Positions 30,296 to 41,989 of a stretch of 64,000 nucleotides of DNA are shown here, piece after piece. Origin of the DNA: Tanypteryx hageni (taxonomy: Eukaryota > Arthropoda > Insecta > Odonata > Petaluridae); the NCBI GenBank assembly GCA_028673005.1, contig CM054114.1, forward strand, positions 22,414,880-22,478,879, read 5' to 3'. Each line of letters begins with the position of its first letter. The first letter of the stretch is position 1. The position numbers and the translations under genes are program-made. The notes under the pieces were generated by a model. It did no database searches, was not told the DNA's origin, and was given only the letters and a program-made list of their open reading frames with translations.

Positions 30296-31337
30296 CCGTA
30301 AATACCCGCGTATAATGCCCACCCTCGTATAATGCGCAGGGAGGTTTTCAGCCTCGTAATCTATGATATTTCTATATACCCGCGTATAGCACGAACAGAT
30401 TTCTTTTAGCATTACTGTTCCAGAATAAAGTAGATGGTGTAACGTGGTCTAAAGCAATGATCGAATTATTGGTATTATGTATTGGTAACATAACGAAAGT
30501 GTGAAATGAAATTTTCGAATAACATTCCAAAAGAATGTCAGCTAACTCAATCATTACATACTCTGTTTACTTACAGGATGATATTAGGATTAGGACACAA
30601 TAATCCAATTATATCAATTTCATAGTATGGCATATGACATTGTTTGAGCTAATAAATTGAAGGAATGACGATAAACCTATGTCAAAGTTTTTTACATACG
30701 TTTTAGTCACGCCTGAGATGAACGGGTTTGCCCAACCTTCAGTATTAACGTTATTAGAGCACTCTGGAGCACGCAAAAACGATAGTAAATAACCATAATT
30801 AACTACAGACTCTAAGAATCAAGAATAAACCACGTATGAATGCTGAGAGAAAAGTAGGGAACGATAACTTGATTTAGTTCTACAAGAAGCATCAGCTGCC
30901 AGCGTACTCAAAGGCATCAGCTGCCATTGTTTCTCATTGTAAGTAGTACCAGTACCTCACCACCAGGCCGGGCGCAGGTGTAGGGTGACGTCATGCGTAA
31001 GATGACGATTCCGATAACAACATCGTAGAAGAATGTTCCAGTGACGAAGAATTTCTTGGCTTTTAAAATGAATAAATACTGAATTCGTTCTTATCATATC
31101 TAATTAATGTACGTTAATAGAATTAGTTAATAAATTTTAACTATTATCTATCTTACTTTTCGTAAAAATCACCAATAAAATTATGAGGATACCCGGGCAG
31201 TAATTAATGAGCTGAAATTGTGGAAATATGGGATCAAATGAAAATAGGAAGATTATGTACCCTCGCATAACACGCATCCTTATTTTTAACTCAAATATTT
31301 CGAAAAAATAGTGTGCTTTATATGCGGGTATTTACGG
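30296..31337. mobile_element. 1042-bp TIR element with TA duplication
   Basis: Left CCGTAAATACCCGCGTATAA and right reverse-complemented CCGTAAATACCCGCATATAA differ at one position in 20. TA lies on both sides (30294-30295 and 31338-31339). This terminal type is typical of pogo/Tigger-like families. The interior has no transposase frame and contains further CCGCGTATA and CCTCGCATAACACGC subterminal copies, so it is a MITE or deletion derivative. Confidence 0.85.
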
Positions 31338-31599
31338 TATATTGCAGCAGAGTGGGGTGGCCTAAATATTCCATATCATCAAAAATTAATTTATCTGTAA
31401 TGAGTTAATTGTGACCAGTTACTTCTAAATTAATATACTCTTGGTATGTAAAAACTTTGAGAATTACTCTTTTATGAGTAAGTGATAGTGCTCCAAAGTA
31501 TCTCATAGATTGGTAATACATTTTCAAGGAAGCAGAGAAAAGTTATGCTAAAGTGGTGTTTTAGGAAGAGTCCTTTATCTGCGTTATCTATGATAACCA

Positions 31600-32110
31600 A
31601 TGAACATTCTTTTATTTTTTACTTTTTCCATACGTAGTATAGGGGAAAGTATTGTTTTGATGAAAAAAATCGACTTTGAGATTTCAACGGAAATACACAT
31701 TTTGAGGTCCCCTGAACACGTTTTGACAATTTTCTCGATGTCTGTGTGTATGTGATAGGTATTTGTGGGTGCTCTAACTCAGAAATTATTAATCAGGTCA
31801 ACGTGAAATTTTATATTTAACATTTTTATAAAAGTCACAAGAACTGATTAGTTTTTGGTAAAAATCGGTCAACCAGAAATGAGTGTTTACTCTTGTCACA
31901 TATCCATAATTTTTGGAATATTTGCTTTAATATTTGATAAATGTAAAAATGTATTGGAATAAAAGTTGTGGAAAATGAAATTTTCTACAACCTTTATTTG
32001 TGACATTTTCCCATAGAATGCATTGTTTAAGAGATATCTTTTATTTTTAGCTGCCACCACCTACCGATGACTGTTGTTAACAATTGATAGATTAACCTAG
32101 AATTCCGATG
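31600..32110 (+). repeat. Dispersed non-coding repeat
   Basis: Contains GATGTCTGTGTGTATGTGAT, AACTCAGAAATTATTAATCAG and AGCTGCCACCACCTACCGAT with AACAATTGATAG. The last block matches the reverse complement of about 4075-4145. Non-coding; ends not defined. Confidence 0.5.
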
Positions 32111-32937
32111 ATATACATACAACTATACATCATACTATATTGTAAGTACATATTTGGAATTTCATTACAATATATTTGAATGTTGGAAATTATTTAGGAA
32201 TTTTCCTTAGGGGATAATGTAACATTCTGCATTGTGCATGTTTGAGTAGTTTAAAATAATTTTGGTTTATTCTCTTATTTTTCAAAACAAAGTATCTTAA
32301 TTATAATAATGGGAAGTATGTGATTATTTTTCAAACGATAGAGTGGTAATCTAGAATTTATCGTATTACTTTGACATTTTTTTAGGAATCACTCAAACGG
32401 CCAATTTCATGGTTTTGTAAATGGGTAGCATAGGTACTCATTTATTGTTGTATACATCAGTCAGTGGAATAAGGATAGGATTAATTAAAATTTTTATAGA
32501 ATATGGAATTATTTATTCTCTCATTTTATTAATTTGATTTTCAGGTTTGGATTCTCATTTGATTGTCTCTTTCAATTGTTGGCCCTGTTATGTATGTCAT
32601 CATAATCATACACACAAAATTATGCAAAGGAGATGCTCATCTTCCCTCGGTCATCTTGTGTTTGGTTTGTTTATGGCACTCTAGTGAAACAGGATTCAAC
32701 TCTCAATCCTATTTCAGGTGAGATTTTAATTTCCCTCTCTTTTGAAAATATTGTTAATAGCTACAATTATTTGTTAAGTCTAACTAATAATACATTACAT
32801 CATGATGACAGCTGGAATGATATTTTTAAAAATTAAATTGCCAATTCTCTGTTAAATTTATACTTTCATATTGATCATATTCCTCTCAATAAATTAATTT
32901 CTCTCGTTATAAATTTCTTGCAAAGGCAAGTAAATAC

Positions 32938-33022
32938 AAAGGGGTTCGCTAGGAAACTATTGGTAATGGGAGGTGGGGGGTGGGAAATGGAGTGGATATA
33001 AGGAGGGGGAGTGAGAAGGGTA
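32938..33022 (+). repeat. Left inverted repeat of the Penelope-like unit
   Basis: Contains GGAAACTATTGG, AATGGAGTGGATATAAGGAG and GTGAGAAGGGTACA. The reverse complement of the segment at 33933-34012 has the same blocks in the same order, with small indels. Confidence 0.8.
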
Positions 33023-33932
33023 CAGAAAGTATTAGACAATGTTATTTATTGGTACCAATATGTAGATGGTGTTCTTTGTTTATGGAAAAGTACTGATAGA
33101 CAGCTTGCTTGTTTTCTTTCCATTCTTAATTCCTTGCATCCTTCGATCACATTCATGCACGAGTTACAAGTAAATTCCCACCTCAACTTCCTTGATTTAA
33201 CCATTACCATTGAAAACAAGTCACCATTTTGCTGTGTTTAGAAAATCTACATACATGGACAACATTATTCATACCTCATCCAATCTTTCATAAGCAAGCC
33301 ATGTTCCATTCGTCAGTACAGTCAGTACTTATTAAACTACCTTTAAGAAAGAATTTCTTTATTGCTGAATTACAAATCATAAAAACAATAGTCTTAAATA
33401 GTGGATATCCAGAAAAATTAATAGAACACATTCTCCAGAAAAACAAAAGAACATCACTCTCAACATGACTTTCCCACTACAGCTTCCCGATAGACCCACC
33501 CCCCAAAAATGTTGCTTTTTGACCTTTCTTGAACCCTTATCCCACTGATTGAATAAGTTATTCCCTAGTGATACCCACAGGATAGCTTTCCTTAGTAAAG
33601 TGAACTTTAGCCATATGTTGTGTAACAATAAAGGCCATGTGACTCCAAGTGATAAATGTGGTGTTTACAAAATTGAATGTGGTGACTGCCAAACTATATA
33701 TATCGGTCAGGCTGGAAGGGAATTTACAAACAGGGAAAAAGAACATTGGCGGTGCTACATCTACAACAATAGGACTGCTTCTCAACTCACTCAGCACCTT
33801 CTTGATCATGGATATTTTTCTGATTTTGACTCAAAAATTTACATTGTGAAAATAAGGGTCACAGGCTTAATGCATTGGGAATTATAGAAATTGTTTCTGT
33901 TGTTAAAAGTGGCCACAATGTTATTAATGACT

Positions 33933-34012
33933 TTTTGTACCCTTCCCACTCACCCCTCTTTGATATCCACTCCATATCCCCCCCTCCCCTCCCATTAGTT
34001 TCCTAACAAACC
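33933..34012 (-). repeat. Right inverted repeat of the Penelope-like unit
   Basis: TGTACCCTTCCCACTCACCC, GATATCCACTCCATATCCC and TAGTTTCCTAACAAACCC mirror the left repeat. Inverted terminal duplications of this kind are known for Penelope-like elements. The left copy falls upstream of the RT frame, so the duplicated stretch is probably 3' UTR sequence. Confidence 0.8.
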
Positions 34013-34307
34013 CAATGACTCCACCTACTCAGCAACCGGTCACCTTCCTCTGGGCCCAGATTTAAATGTAACCAACCTAAGCATTCGAATTTAATGTAAT
34101 TTCATTCTACTATACCTGAAAATCTGGAGCCGACTTATACACGAGACATACAAAAAAACAAAACATTTGATGAAAAAGACAGGTGTCAACCTATTCACGA
34201 GATCAATTTATACATGAGTATATATGGTATATTGGATCCATGTACTTGAAAAATATCGCATTTAGAATCCATAAATGATACCTAGTGACACCTCCTGCTA
34301 GCAAATG

Positions 34308-35748
34308 CAGTAAACTCTTGTTAACACAAACTCCAAGGGAGAATCAAATCATGTGTTCGGTTTAACCGAGTTCGTGATAACCGAATTATATATGAAAAAC
34401 TGAAAAAATATTACAAATTTCTGCTTAAATATATGTACCTACCTATAACCTGTTCATGTTAAATACATTATTGTTAATAACACCACAAATGCACAATTTT
34501 GAGTAATATTCAAATTAACGTAACGTTAAATTTGATGTAAATGATAGATCTCAATTATCTGCAAATTTATAATGTTCACCTTGAAGTTAAATGATGTAAA
34601 TACATATGTCTTAACTTACTTTTACTAAATCTAAATCACGTAGGTTTTTTATTTTCGTTGTTGTCCCTGCAGATACAACATGGTCGATTATATCATATTT
34701 ATTTTTACAATTGTGGATAGTGTCAATTTCTGATTTTTATATTTTTCTATAATTCTTTTTTTTTTTAATACCCCATTCTGATACCTGTAGAATTTTCATT
34801 TTTGTTGCCAATGTAATTGAAATTTGGCTTGTTTTGCAACTTGTGCCATTCATTTATATGGTTGAATGTTTACACACGAAACTATTGTCTAACAGGGGAA
34901 GATGGTGAGATGTGGATGTTTACTTCTTTCACAATCAAGAAGCAACACTATTGGTCGAGCCATAGTCGCCTTGCTAAATTTATAATTTTTTGTGGGAAGA
35001 AACAGAGGACAATGTTGGAATATCCAGGTCTGTGATTTTCTTTGGCAAGGCGAAGGTCAAATACAAAATATAAATTTTGTTTGATGACACCCAATAGCTT
35101 ACCCGAATTTTTGAATTCCACTTCTTGGAGTGAGAGAAAAACACTTCTGTCTCTGCACAGCCATGTTCTCGCAGGCATGGTAAATGGTGCAGAAGCGCAG
35201 TAAGCTCCCAGCACCTGTGAATTTGAGTGTTTAGCAGTTGTGCATCCTCATCAGAATTGCTATCGTATCAAGGCATACCGTTGTTGATTGTGAATGATGA
35301 TATCAGGCAAAATAATTTTGGTGATCGGTTCAAATAAAAAAATTACCTCAAGGAATGCAAATACCTATGTTAATACAATGAAAGCATCTGCGTTTGTAAT
35401 ATCCTTCTGATGATGAAAAACGACTGAAGACAGTTAGAGCCAGGAATGAAGAAAATTGTGGAATCATCGATCATAGCATTCCAAGGCATCCTCATATTGA
35501 ACTTATCTCACAAACAACCTCTCCACATGCCAGAAATAAAGTAATATGGCTGTAAAATAGTTTTGACTAAACACAAGTGTTCGTGTTAACTAATTACTTG
35601 AGTTCTTGGTTCCCAAATTTTGTTCAAAGTTCGTCTTAAGCGAATTTTGTTTTAACCAACCAACTCGCATACATTAATCCATACATTCAGTGCCGGGGAA
35701 AATATTTGTTCATGTAAACCATGTGTTTGTGTTAACGAGGCTTTACTG
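34308..35748. mobile_element. 1441-bp TIR element, Tigger-like ends
   Basis: Left CAGTAAACTCTTGTTAACAC, right reverse-complemented CAGTAAAGCCTCGTTAACAC: 17 of 20 match. Subterminal blocks with GGTTTAACCGAGTTCGTG and GCGAATTTTGTTTTAACC add to the symmetry. Both flanks are TG rather than TA. Inner frames (72, 88 codons) show no catalytic blocks. Probably a heavily decayed or non-autonomous pogo-group element. Confidence 0.7.
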
Positions 35749-35902
35749 TGCCTATACAAATATGCATGGCTGAAAGAAAATGATGAGGTAAGTCAGACCA
35801 GATGAAATCACTGTGCAGGCTGAATATGACCCACAGACCATACTTAGGTGATGTCTGCACAACATGAGGTTATAATACATAATGTTGTTTTTATTTTTAA
35901 TA

Positions 35903-36510
35903 CAGTAGATCATCGAGTATCCGGCGCAATGGGGGGATGGGGTCACCAGATTCTCAAAAATGCTGGATAATCATATCAAAATTTTTATACAGCTTATTTT
36001 TGAACATTCTTTTACAACATTGTATTCAACACTTCAGAGTGATTGCATGGGTATCAGGTGATATAAAGTACACAATGTAGTGGTGATATAGAATACATTT
36101 CTGCCATATTACCGAAGAAGTGGTAAGCAAGAAAAAGGCCATTAAAATCATTCACAAATTGCATACGTATAAGTGAGAGAAATACTCCCATGGGATGGAA
36201 GAAGCGATATGTATAAAAGAGAATTATGTACAATTCAGTATGTGTGGGTATGATTTGGCATAGTGTTTCGCGGGGATTACAAAAAATATGGATAAACCAG
36301 TATTAGGTATAACTGGGTTACATATAACCCAGATCCTACTGTACTAATTGCAGTTGTTCCAAAATGTCTTGGCACCAGACGGTGCGGTATCGCCGGACTG
36401 ATACTGCCATTGATGTGATTCTCTGGTGAATGCCGAATTACTAGCAACTTTCACCAGATTGGCCAGGACTGCTGGATAATGTTGGAAGTCGGATAATTGA
36501 TGATATTACA
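35903..36510. mobile_element. MITE with Tigger-like GATTATCCGG ends
   Basis: Left CAGTAGATCATCGAGTATCC after a TA dinucleotide; right reverse-complemented AATATCATCAATTATCCGAC. Inner blocks GCTGGATAATCATATC and TGCTGGATAATGTTGG repeat the terminal theme near both ends. No coding frame. Confidence 0.65.
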
Positions 36511-36813
36511 TATTTTTGGCAATTACTTTTTGTAGACATGTTCAAATGAATATATATCAATTTTTATAAAATAGTGCATACATGTAATTTGTAATGCTTA
36601 ATTTCTTAACTTTCTGAGAAATTAATTTCTTTCCCCAAAAACCCAATTTTATCATAGTTTGAGAATATATTACTTATATTTAACTTCTCTTGCTCTCAAG
36701 CATGCTAATTGATTAGATTTTGAGACATTTATTAGGGCTAATTTAAAATTTGCTAATGCAAAATGAATCTCTTCCAACTCTAAACCAAAGCAATATCCCA
36801 TTTTTATTGGCAG

Positions 36814-37155
36814 GCTCACATCACTTGTTGAAGCTGGAATAGTACGTCATCTCATACAATCGGATCTCCCTCAGTCAGAGATCTGTACGTTGGACCTAAG
36901 AAACAAAGATAGGCAATTGTGTAGTCTGACCTAATTACAACATACCAAGCAGTGGGGATTAGCCTTCTGGTGGCAGCTGTGGCCTTCTTTGCAGAGAAGA
37001 CGATAAACTTGTGGATCAAGTGGAAATGCAGTAAATCAAAGAAGAAATTATTTAAAAGAAAAATGAAGCCTCCAATTGTTAATACTTTGTCTGTGTATCC
37101 CTGGTTTACAGGGAAGCGTACTAGGAAAGATAATAATGAAAATTATAGACACTGA
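36814..37155 (+). pseudogene. Last exon of an ionotropic-receptor-like gene, frameshifted
   Basis: Acceptor TTTTTATTGGCAG ends at 36813. The exon reads LTSLVEAGIVRHLIQSDLP, EICTLDLRNKDRQL, then after a one-base shift near 36918-36928 DLITTYQAVGISLLVAAVAF and a charged tail to the stop at 37155. The layout (L.EAGI..H, QL..SDL.TTY, last transmembrane helix, short tail) is that of the C-terminal ligand-binding S2 end and TM3 of insect ionotropic receptors, chemosensory relatives of glutamate receptors. The shift leaves a TAA in the first frame and a TAG in the second, so it is a pseudogene or a sequencing error. Upstream exons with the pore and S1 were not found. Family call by motif recognition only. 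Confidence 0.6.
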
Positions 37156-37250
37156 AGAGATAGACAGGCTGAATGAGAAAATAAGAGCATAGAAAGTGAT
37201 GATCTGACATGTGAGAAATTGGGTGGTAAATTGAATACATGCAATGGACG

Positions 37251-37400
37251 GGAATATATATAAAAGTTGGAATTGAGGAATGGAGCACAACAGCCATGCT
37301 AACACCAATCAGAGCTCCATCGGCAGTCGTGTTTGATAAAGTTTACAAGGAATAAAATTTATTTGCCTTTAGGTAAAATGAGGGAAATAGACATCAAGAA
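37251..37400 (+). promoter_or_regulatory. TATA-like box and poly(A) signal after the receptor exon
   Basis: AATAAA at 37351-37356 lies 196 bp after the stop codon and could end the receptor transcript. An ATATATAAAAG box at 37254-37264, followed by ATCAGAGCTCC and GGCAGTCGTG, gives a promoter-like arrangement as well, which might instead be part of an old LTR. Neither is confirmed. Confidence 0.35.
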
Positions 37401-37945
37401 GTAATAGAACAGCTTTTGTAAAAGAATGTGTAATTTTTGAACTTTTGATGAAGTCATGATTTGAAAAAAAAATACTTTTCTAGGCTACTGAAAGAGAAAC
37501 ATCTTATTTTTAGTTAACAGGTAATAATTATCCAATATGTGTTATTATCCTTCATTCTAAAATAGCTATTTATGCAAAAAATTCAAACATCTTGTTGATG
37601 ACTTTTACATATATCTTGTTATTTTAATGGCTTGGGAAAGAGGAACATTCAATAGCCATCAAAAGTGTGGGAAAATTCAATGCCTATTTAGGTATCAAAC
37701 ATTATGGTAGATTGCAAATTGTTTGACGACTCTTGAAGATTGTAGAATGCCTTGTATTTGCAACTTTTATGGAATAAATGAAATGAAATAAAGAACATTT
37801 GGTATTTGCTTAATTGTTATAATGGGTGTAAAGGAGTAAGGATTAATCTATGTGGGCAGATGTTATTTCAGATGCACCTTTCACCATTAACATTAAAAGA
37901 TTTATTGTAACATAAATCGATACACCTACTTACATTTGTTTGGTA
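37400..37945. other. Unassigned AT-rich sequence
   Basis: Stop-dense, no tandem or terminal repeats seen. Confidence 0.4.
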
Positions 37946-37946
37946 A

Positions 37947-38174
37947 CCAAGATGTTTATTGATGGAATAATATGATCCGAAGATCCTATGCAGACAGGCA
38001 TAAGCTGTAAAGGTGGCCCAACCAAGGAAACATCCACATTCAGAAACGAGAGAAATTGTTCTGCTACGATAGTTCAGAGGTAGAATATCCGCCCGGCAAG
38101 TGGAAGACCCGGGTTTGATTCCCGGTCATAGCAGACTTTTTTCTCGTTCAAAATTATTCCCAAGATGTTTATTG
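37947..38174 (+). mobile_element. Unit with a tRNA-like gene between 15-bp direct repeats
   Basis: CCAAGATGTTTATTG occurs at 37947-37961 and again at 38160-38174, enclosing 198 bp that include a complete tRNA-like cloverleaf. A perfect 15-bp direct repeat looks like a retroposition target duplication. However, about 100 bp precede the tRNA part, whereas a normal tRNA-derived SINE begins with it. The 3' part after the tRNA is T-rich (ACTTTTTTCTCG). Confidence 0.55.
38063..38133 (+). tRNA. tRNA-Gly-like gene or pseudogene, anticodon position GGC
   Basis: Folds as a 71-nt cloverleaf: acceptor GCTACGA/TCATAGC with one C-A mismatch, D arm GTTC-AGAGGTA-GAAT, anticodon stem TCCGC/GTGGA, loop CCGGCAA, T arm CCGGG-TTTGATT-CCCGG. 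The body is closest to eukaryotic tRNA-Gly(GCC). Position 33 is C instead of the near-universal U, and positions 34-36 are GGC (Ala), so it is probably a pseudogene or part of a retroposon. TTTTTT seven bases on could end Pol III transcription. Confidence 0.55.
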
Positions 38175-38850
38175 TTTACATTTTGCCTAATAGTATTGAC
38201 ATAATCCACATAATTTTATTGCTGCTGTAAAGGCTTTGGTGCATCTATCCATGTGAATATTAAGTAAGAAGTTAATGCGTAATTATATTAATGATAAAAC
38301 TTTACAATACAATAGATAAAATAGTAAATGTTAATGTAAACATCGCTTGCATAATTAAGGAAAGGGGAACGTTTGGTAAACTTGGGGTACCCAACACTGA
38401 AAGTAAGTAAATTTCAGAATTTATTATATTAGTTTTATTGTAATATGACATCAAAAGTGATATCAATAAAAATTGTTTGCTACTTAAAAGAAAACCCCTC
38501 CCTGAGCAAAGCGGGATGTTTCAGCTAGTTTATTATAACTTTGACTAACCACAATTACACAAATTCACTATCAAATCCAGTTGTTTACAGCACTGGTACA
38601 TGCACTGGCATTTACTGCGACTAACTGACGGAATCAGCCCAAATATTGCATTGTGTGTGTAAACATGAAGGCAGCTTGAAACATGGTGAACTGAATGGGT
38701 GACAGGGATGGCACTTGGGGTAGGCAACATGCCCGACCGCACAGGATATCAATGGAACAGAAAGTTGATAACAATGGAACATGACTCTTCTCGGAACTGA
38801 AATAAAAATCATTCTTTCCTCATGTATAATAGTTCATAAGTATTTCTGAC
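38175..38850. other. Unassigned sequence
   Basis: No supported gene. Two overlapping minus frames (63 and 65 codons, 38545-38812) have no recognisable motif. Confidence 0.4.
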
Positions 38851-39300
38851 TTTTGAATCTCTGTTTTACTTCTCCCCAAATTTTGAGACCCTGGGCCAAG
38901 GCCCATATTGTCTTCCCCTCAAGACGCTATGATCAGACCTTCACTTAATCTTGATATAGATGAGCAGAAACCTCAGCATCTCCTCCAGCAATTTTCAACT
39001 TTATCTTTGCCTATAAGATGCTTAGTCTCTACAATAATTGTATTTAAACCTATTCATTTTGTGGAACTACCTTTTTCTTTCATATGAAAAATAGTCTCTT
39101 TGTAACTTATTTCACTCAAGCAATCTTGTCTTAACCAAACTTCCCATTAGACTAAAATATCGGTTTTTATCTCTAACATAATATTTTATAATTTTGCTGC
39201 ACTAAGCATTGTCCTATTATTCTAAATTATAATCTGAGGTTGATTATTCTTTAATTCCTGATTGAGCAATTTAAGCATTTCCTGGGACAATGACCAAGAT
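38850..39300 (-). pseudogene. Decayed non-LTR endonuclease fragment
   Basis: Combining minus-strand frames gives NNRTMLSAAKL, IMLEIKTDI, a WLRQDCLSEISYKETIFHMK block and GDAEVSAHL. The order (N-R-xL-SA-K, E-x-K-TDI, E-x-WLR) is that of the endonuclease of CR1/Jockey-type elements. Heavily broken. Confidence 0.4.
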
Positions 39301-41360
39301 GCCGTAAAATATTCAACATCGTTGGATACAGTAATCATCCAATAGGCATTGTTAGTTTATGCATCATGACTCATCCCTATTAATATTAAAAATAGTAACA
39401 ATTTAATTCAAGGATTTATTGAACATATTAGCATAGTGATTTCGACAGTTAATCCAGATCTTTGCTTTACACAAGTCAAATAGTTCAACTTAGCACAGTA
39501 TGACTGTGTGGAGCAGAATATTCACGATTGAAAGGAATTTATTTCTCAGAGAGCTTTAGAGTCTGATTCGACTCTTATTTCTGGATATTATTATAGTTGA
39601 AATAGGACAACATTTAGGTATGATACAGATAGGAGTAAGGTATTTTTAATTAATGCATTACTGGTTTTTAGTCCTTTATATTTCATTCAGGGAACAGAAT
39701 CAACTTGATATTCTGTGAAAAGTTGACTCATATCACTTCTACTTTTTCTATTTAAAATATTAAACAATATCAAGATGCAAATCTAACAATTGTATCATTG
39801 CAAAAAAATTTAGGTTATCCACTGGGTATTCCTCAAGCAAATCAATAGTAATTAAGGATAAAAATAAAGAATTTGGATAAACTACTGTTAGAAACAATGG
39901 AAAAGTTTGGCGTGCTTAATGTAGCCATTCATTGAATGTGATTTGTTTTACATATAACTAGAAGAACCCATTCTTTGCCTTTTGTTTATAATTGACACCT
40001 TGAAAAGCTTCCTTAGGTAGGTATTAATGATCTTTTGTGACTCTGAAATCATAACTTTATCTTCTTTGACGTCCATAATTTTGAAAAACATACTGAAAAC
40101 ACTTTTACAATATTTATTCAAGAATTGTTGATGGCCTTCCTACTAGGCGAAATTATACACAAATTTTTTTGGTTACTTACCCTTGAATGCCTTGTGTAAA
40201 ACTGATGATGAGAAGAGCATTAGGCACATAAATAGATGCCAAAAACTTGTAGTGTTTGACCTTGGACCTTATAAATGGTCATTGTAAAACAAACCTTTAC
40301 TGGATATTGACAATGTTTGAATTGAAAAGGGTTAGTCACAAGAAATTATGGGAATATGTGGTATAAAAACTCTGTCCTTTTGCACATCAGTGATACATTT
40401 CCATTTTTGTTTACAATGGCACTATAAATAGTATATCATAATTTCTTCTTCTAGTGTTGTCTTATGACAGGTCTTACCAATTCAGACCGGACACACACAC
40501 ACACAGCAGGGAGGAGGGAAACCCAATGCCGGCATTATCCTGCTGCTTTGAAAGAGCACCGAGGGAGTAAACTGCTTAATGTCCCTTCCGAAGGATGGGG
40601 GTGCTGATTTTTGCACGGTCTCCTCAAACCACGTAAGTCGGAGGGGTGAACTCAGAAAAAATCCCACTTTCACAGGATTGGATTTTCTGGGTGTTCCTAC
40701 AGTGGTAGAATGTCTTTTCTTATTCAAATCTTTAAGCAAACAGACTTGAACTCACTTTTTGTGCTGAAGAGGGGTTTTCTTCTAGAAAGTGATGCACTGT
40801 TAGTGGTCAACAACTGTAAGGGAGAAACCCTCAGAAAAATATTCATCAAGTTGGATGAGAAGAATATATTTGCAGTAGGAAGGTTCACTGATTGAAGGAG
40901 CTTTGAGACATCTGTAATTTATGGCAGAAACTTAATGCACAAAAAATTAAGTAATTGTAAAAGTAGATGTTGCTGTACACGATTGATCAATTAAAATGCT
41001 CATTAAATCAACTTTAAAGATGCTTCTAAGTAGAAAATCTCTGCTCAGAAACATTAATGCCTATTACATTATTTTCAATAGGAAAAATATTATGCATTTT
41101 TGATTTACACAATGATTTTCAGGAATGCAACTCGTGCATAAATCAGGGGATACCTGTATTTGCATAGAAATATTAATACTCCCTGAATTTCTTAGTTTTT
41201 TATGGGGTTGTTAAGCATACAGTTTAGATAACATCTGAATTTCATCTTATAAATATCTGTGAATGATGAAAATGTCAGTTTTTTATATTTAAAAATCTAT
41301 AAAAACCGATAAAATCTCTAAAAAAGGATAAAATCCATGGAAGCGGCAGCCCTGTGTATA
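39300..41360. other. Unassigned stretch with a GC-richer island
   Basis: Mostly AT-rich without recognisable coding. At 40460-40700 a GC-richer block with (CA)n, AGCACCGAGGGAGTAAACTG and GAAGGATGGGGGTGCTGA looks like UTR of a retroelement, but I found no second copy in the window. The 61-codon frame at 40710-40895 has no known motif. Confidence 0.4.
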
Positions 41361-41364
41361 TATG

Positions 41365-41460
41365 CAGTGAAGCCTCTATAATCTGATCTAATCGGTGCAA
41401 CTGTGTGTTTGGATTATCAAGGTGTTCAGATTGCTGGATTCTAAGTAAATGACTATGTTT
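41365..41460 (+). mobile_element. Possible solitary Tigger-like end
   Basis: CAGTGAAGCCTCTATAATCT, then TTGGATTATCAAGGTGTTC and GATTGCTGGATT, resembles left ends of Tigger elements. No partner end was located. Confidence 0.35.
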
Positions 41461-41989
41461 TTAAGAAAATAAACGGTGCAATATACATTGCACAAACATT
41501 CTCATATACCTATACATGTTTGTTCTCACTACATTCTTCCTCGAAATTAACTGTGTGTGCTTGGCGATTCACTGCCAATTATGTTAATAATGCATAGCAA
41601 CAGGACCAAAGCGACTGACACCATCAACCTCTCACGTCTAATACATCTCACCAAGCACGCAACCAGGATTTTCTCTTAGGAGGGGTTCAGCCCTAAAATT
41701 TCATGAGTAGATTGCTAGTTGTTAGAAACTTCACACAATATAAATATGCGTAATTCAAGAAGTATCTGTATAATGATTATAAATTGTAAGCTGAGAGAAA
41801 TAGAAAATATAAAAAGTCAAAAGAGTATATTTCCTGTATATTTATAAGGCTAGTAAGAGATTTTTAAATAGAGGCTAAAGCCCGTCAGCCCCTCCCTCTT
41901 GGTGAACCCCTGCCTCTCACTGATGGAATTTTATATTTGGGAATCCCTGGGTGCCCTCTCCCTTCTGACGCATGCGCTGAGCATCTTGT

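Larger units (their letters stand above)
32690..34012 (+). pseudogene. Penelope-like element: RT C-terminal part plus GIY-YIG endonuclease
   Basis: Broken frames on the plus strand. At 33011-33241: VIYWYQYVDGVLCLW (RT box, normally YVDD), FLSILNSLHPSITFMHE and HLNFLDLTI, all diagnostic of Penelope-like RTs. At 33229-33468: HPIFHKQAMFHSSVQ and INRPL-like text, then a GY...I block. At 33549-33887: GVYKIECGDCQTIYIGQAGR then REKEH, TASQLTQHLLDHGY: a GIY-YIG endonuclease. Together they give the RT-linker-endonuclease order of Penelope proteins. At least three frameshifts and a lost catalytic Asp mean it is inactive. It is flanked by inverted repeats at 32938-33022 and 33933-34012. Confidence 0.8.

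Noticed and set aside
37251..37400. Solo LTR suggested by TATAAAAG, GGCAGTCGTG and AATAAA
   Set aside because: No TG...CA boundaries or flanking duplication could be defined, so it is listed only as possible regulatory sequence.
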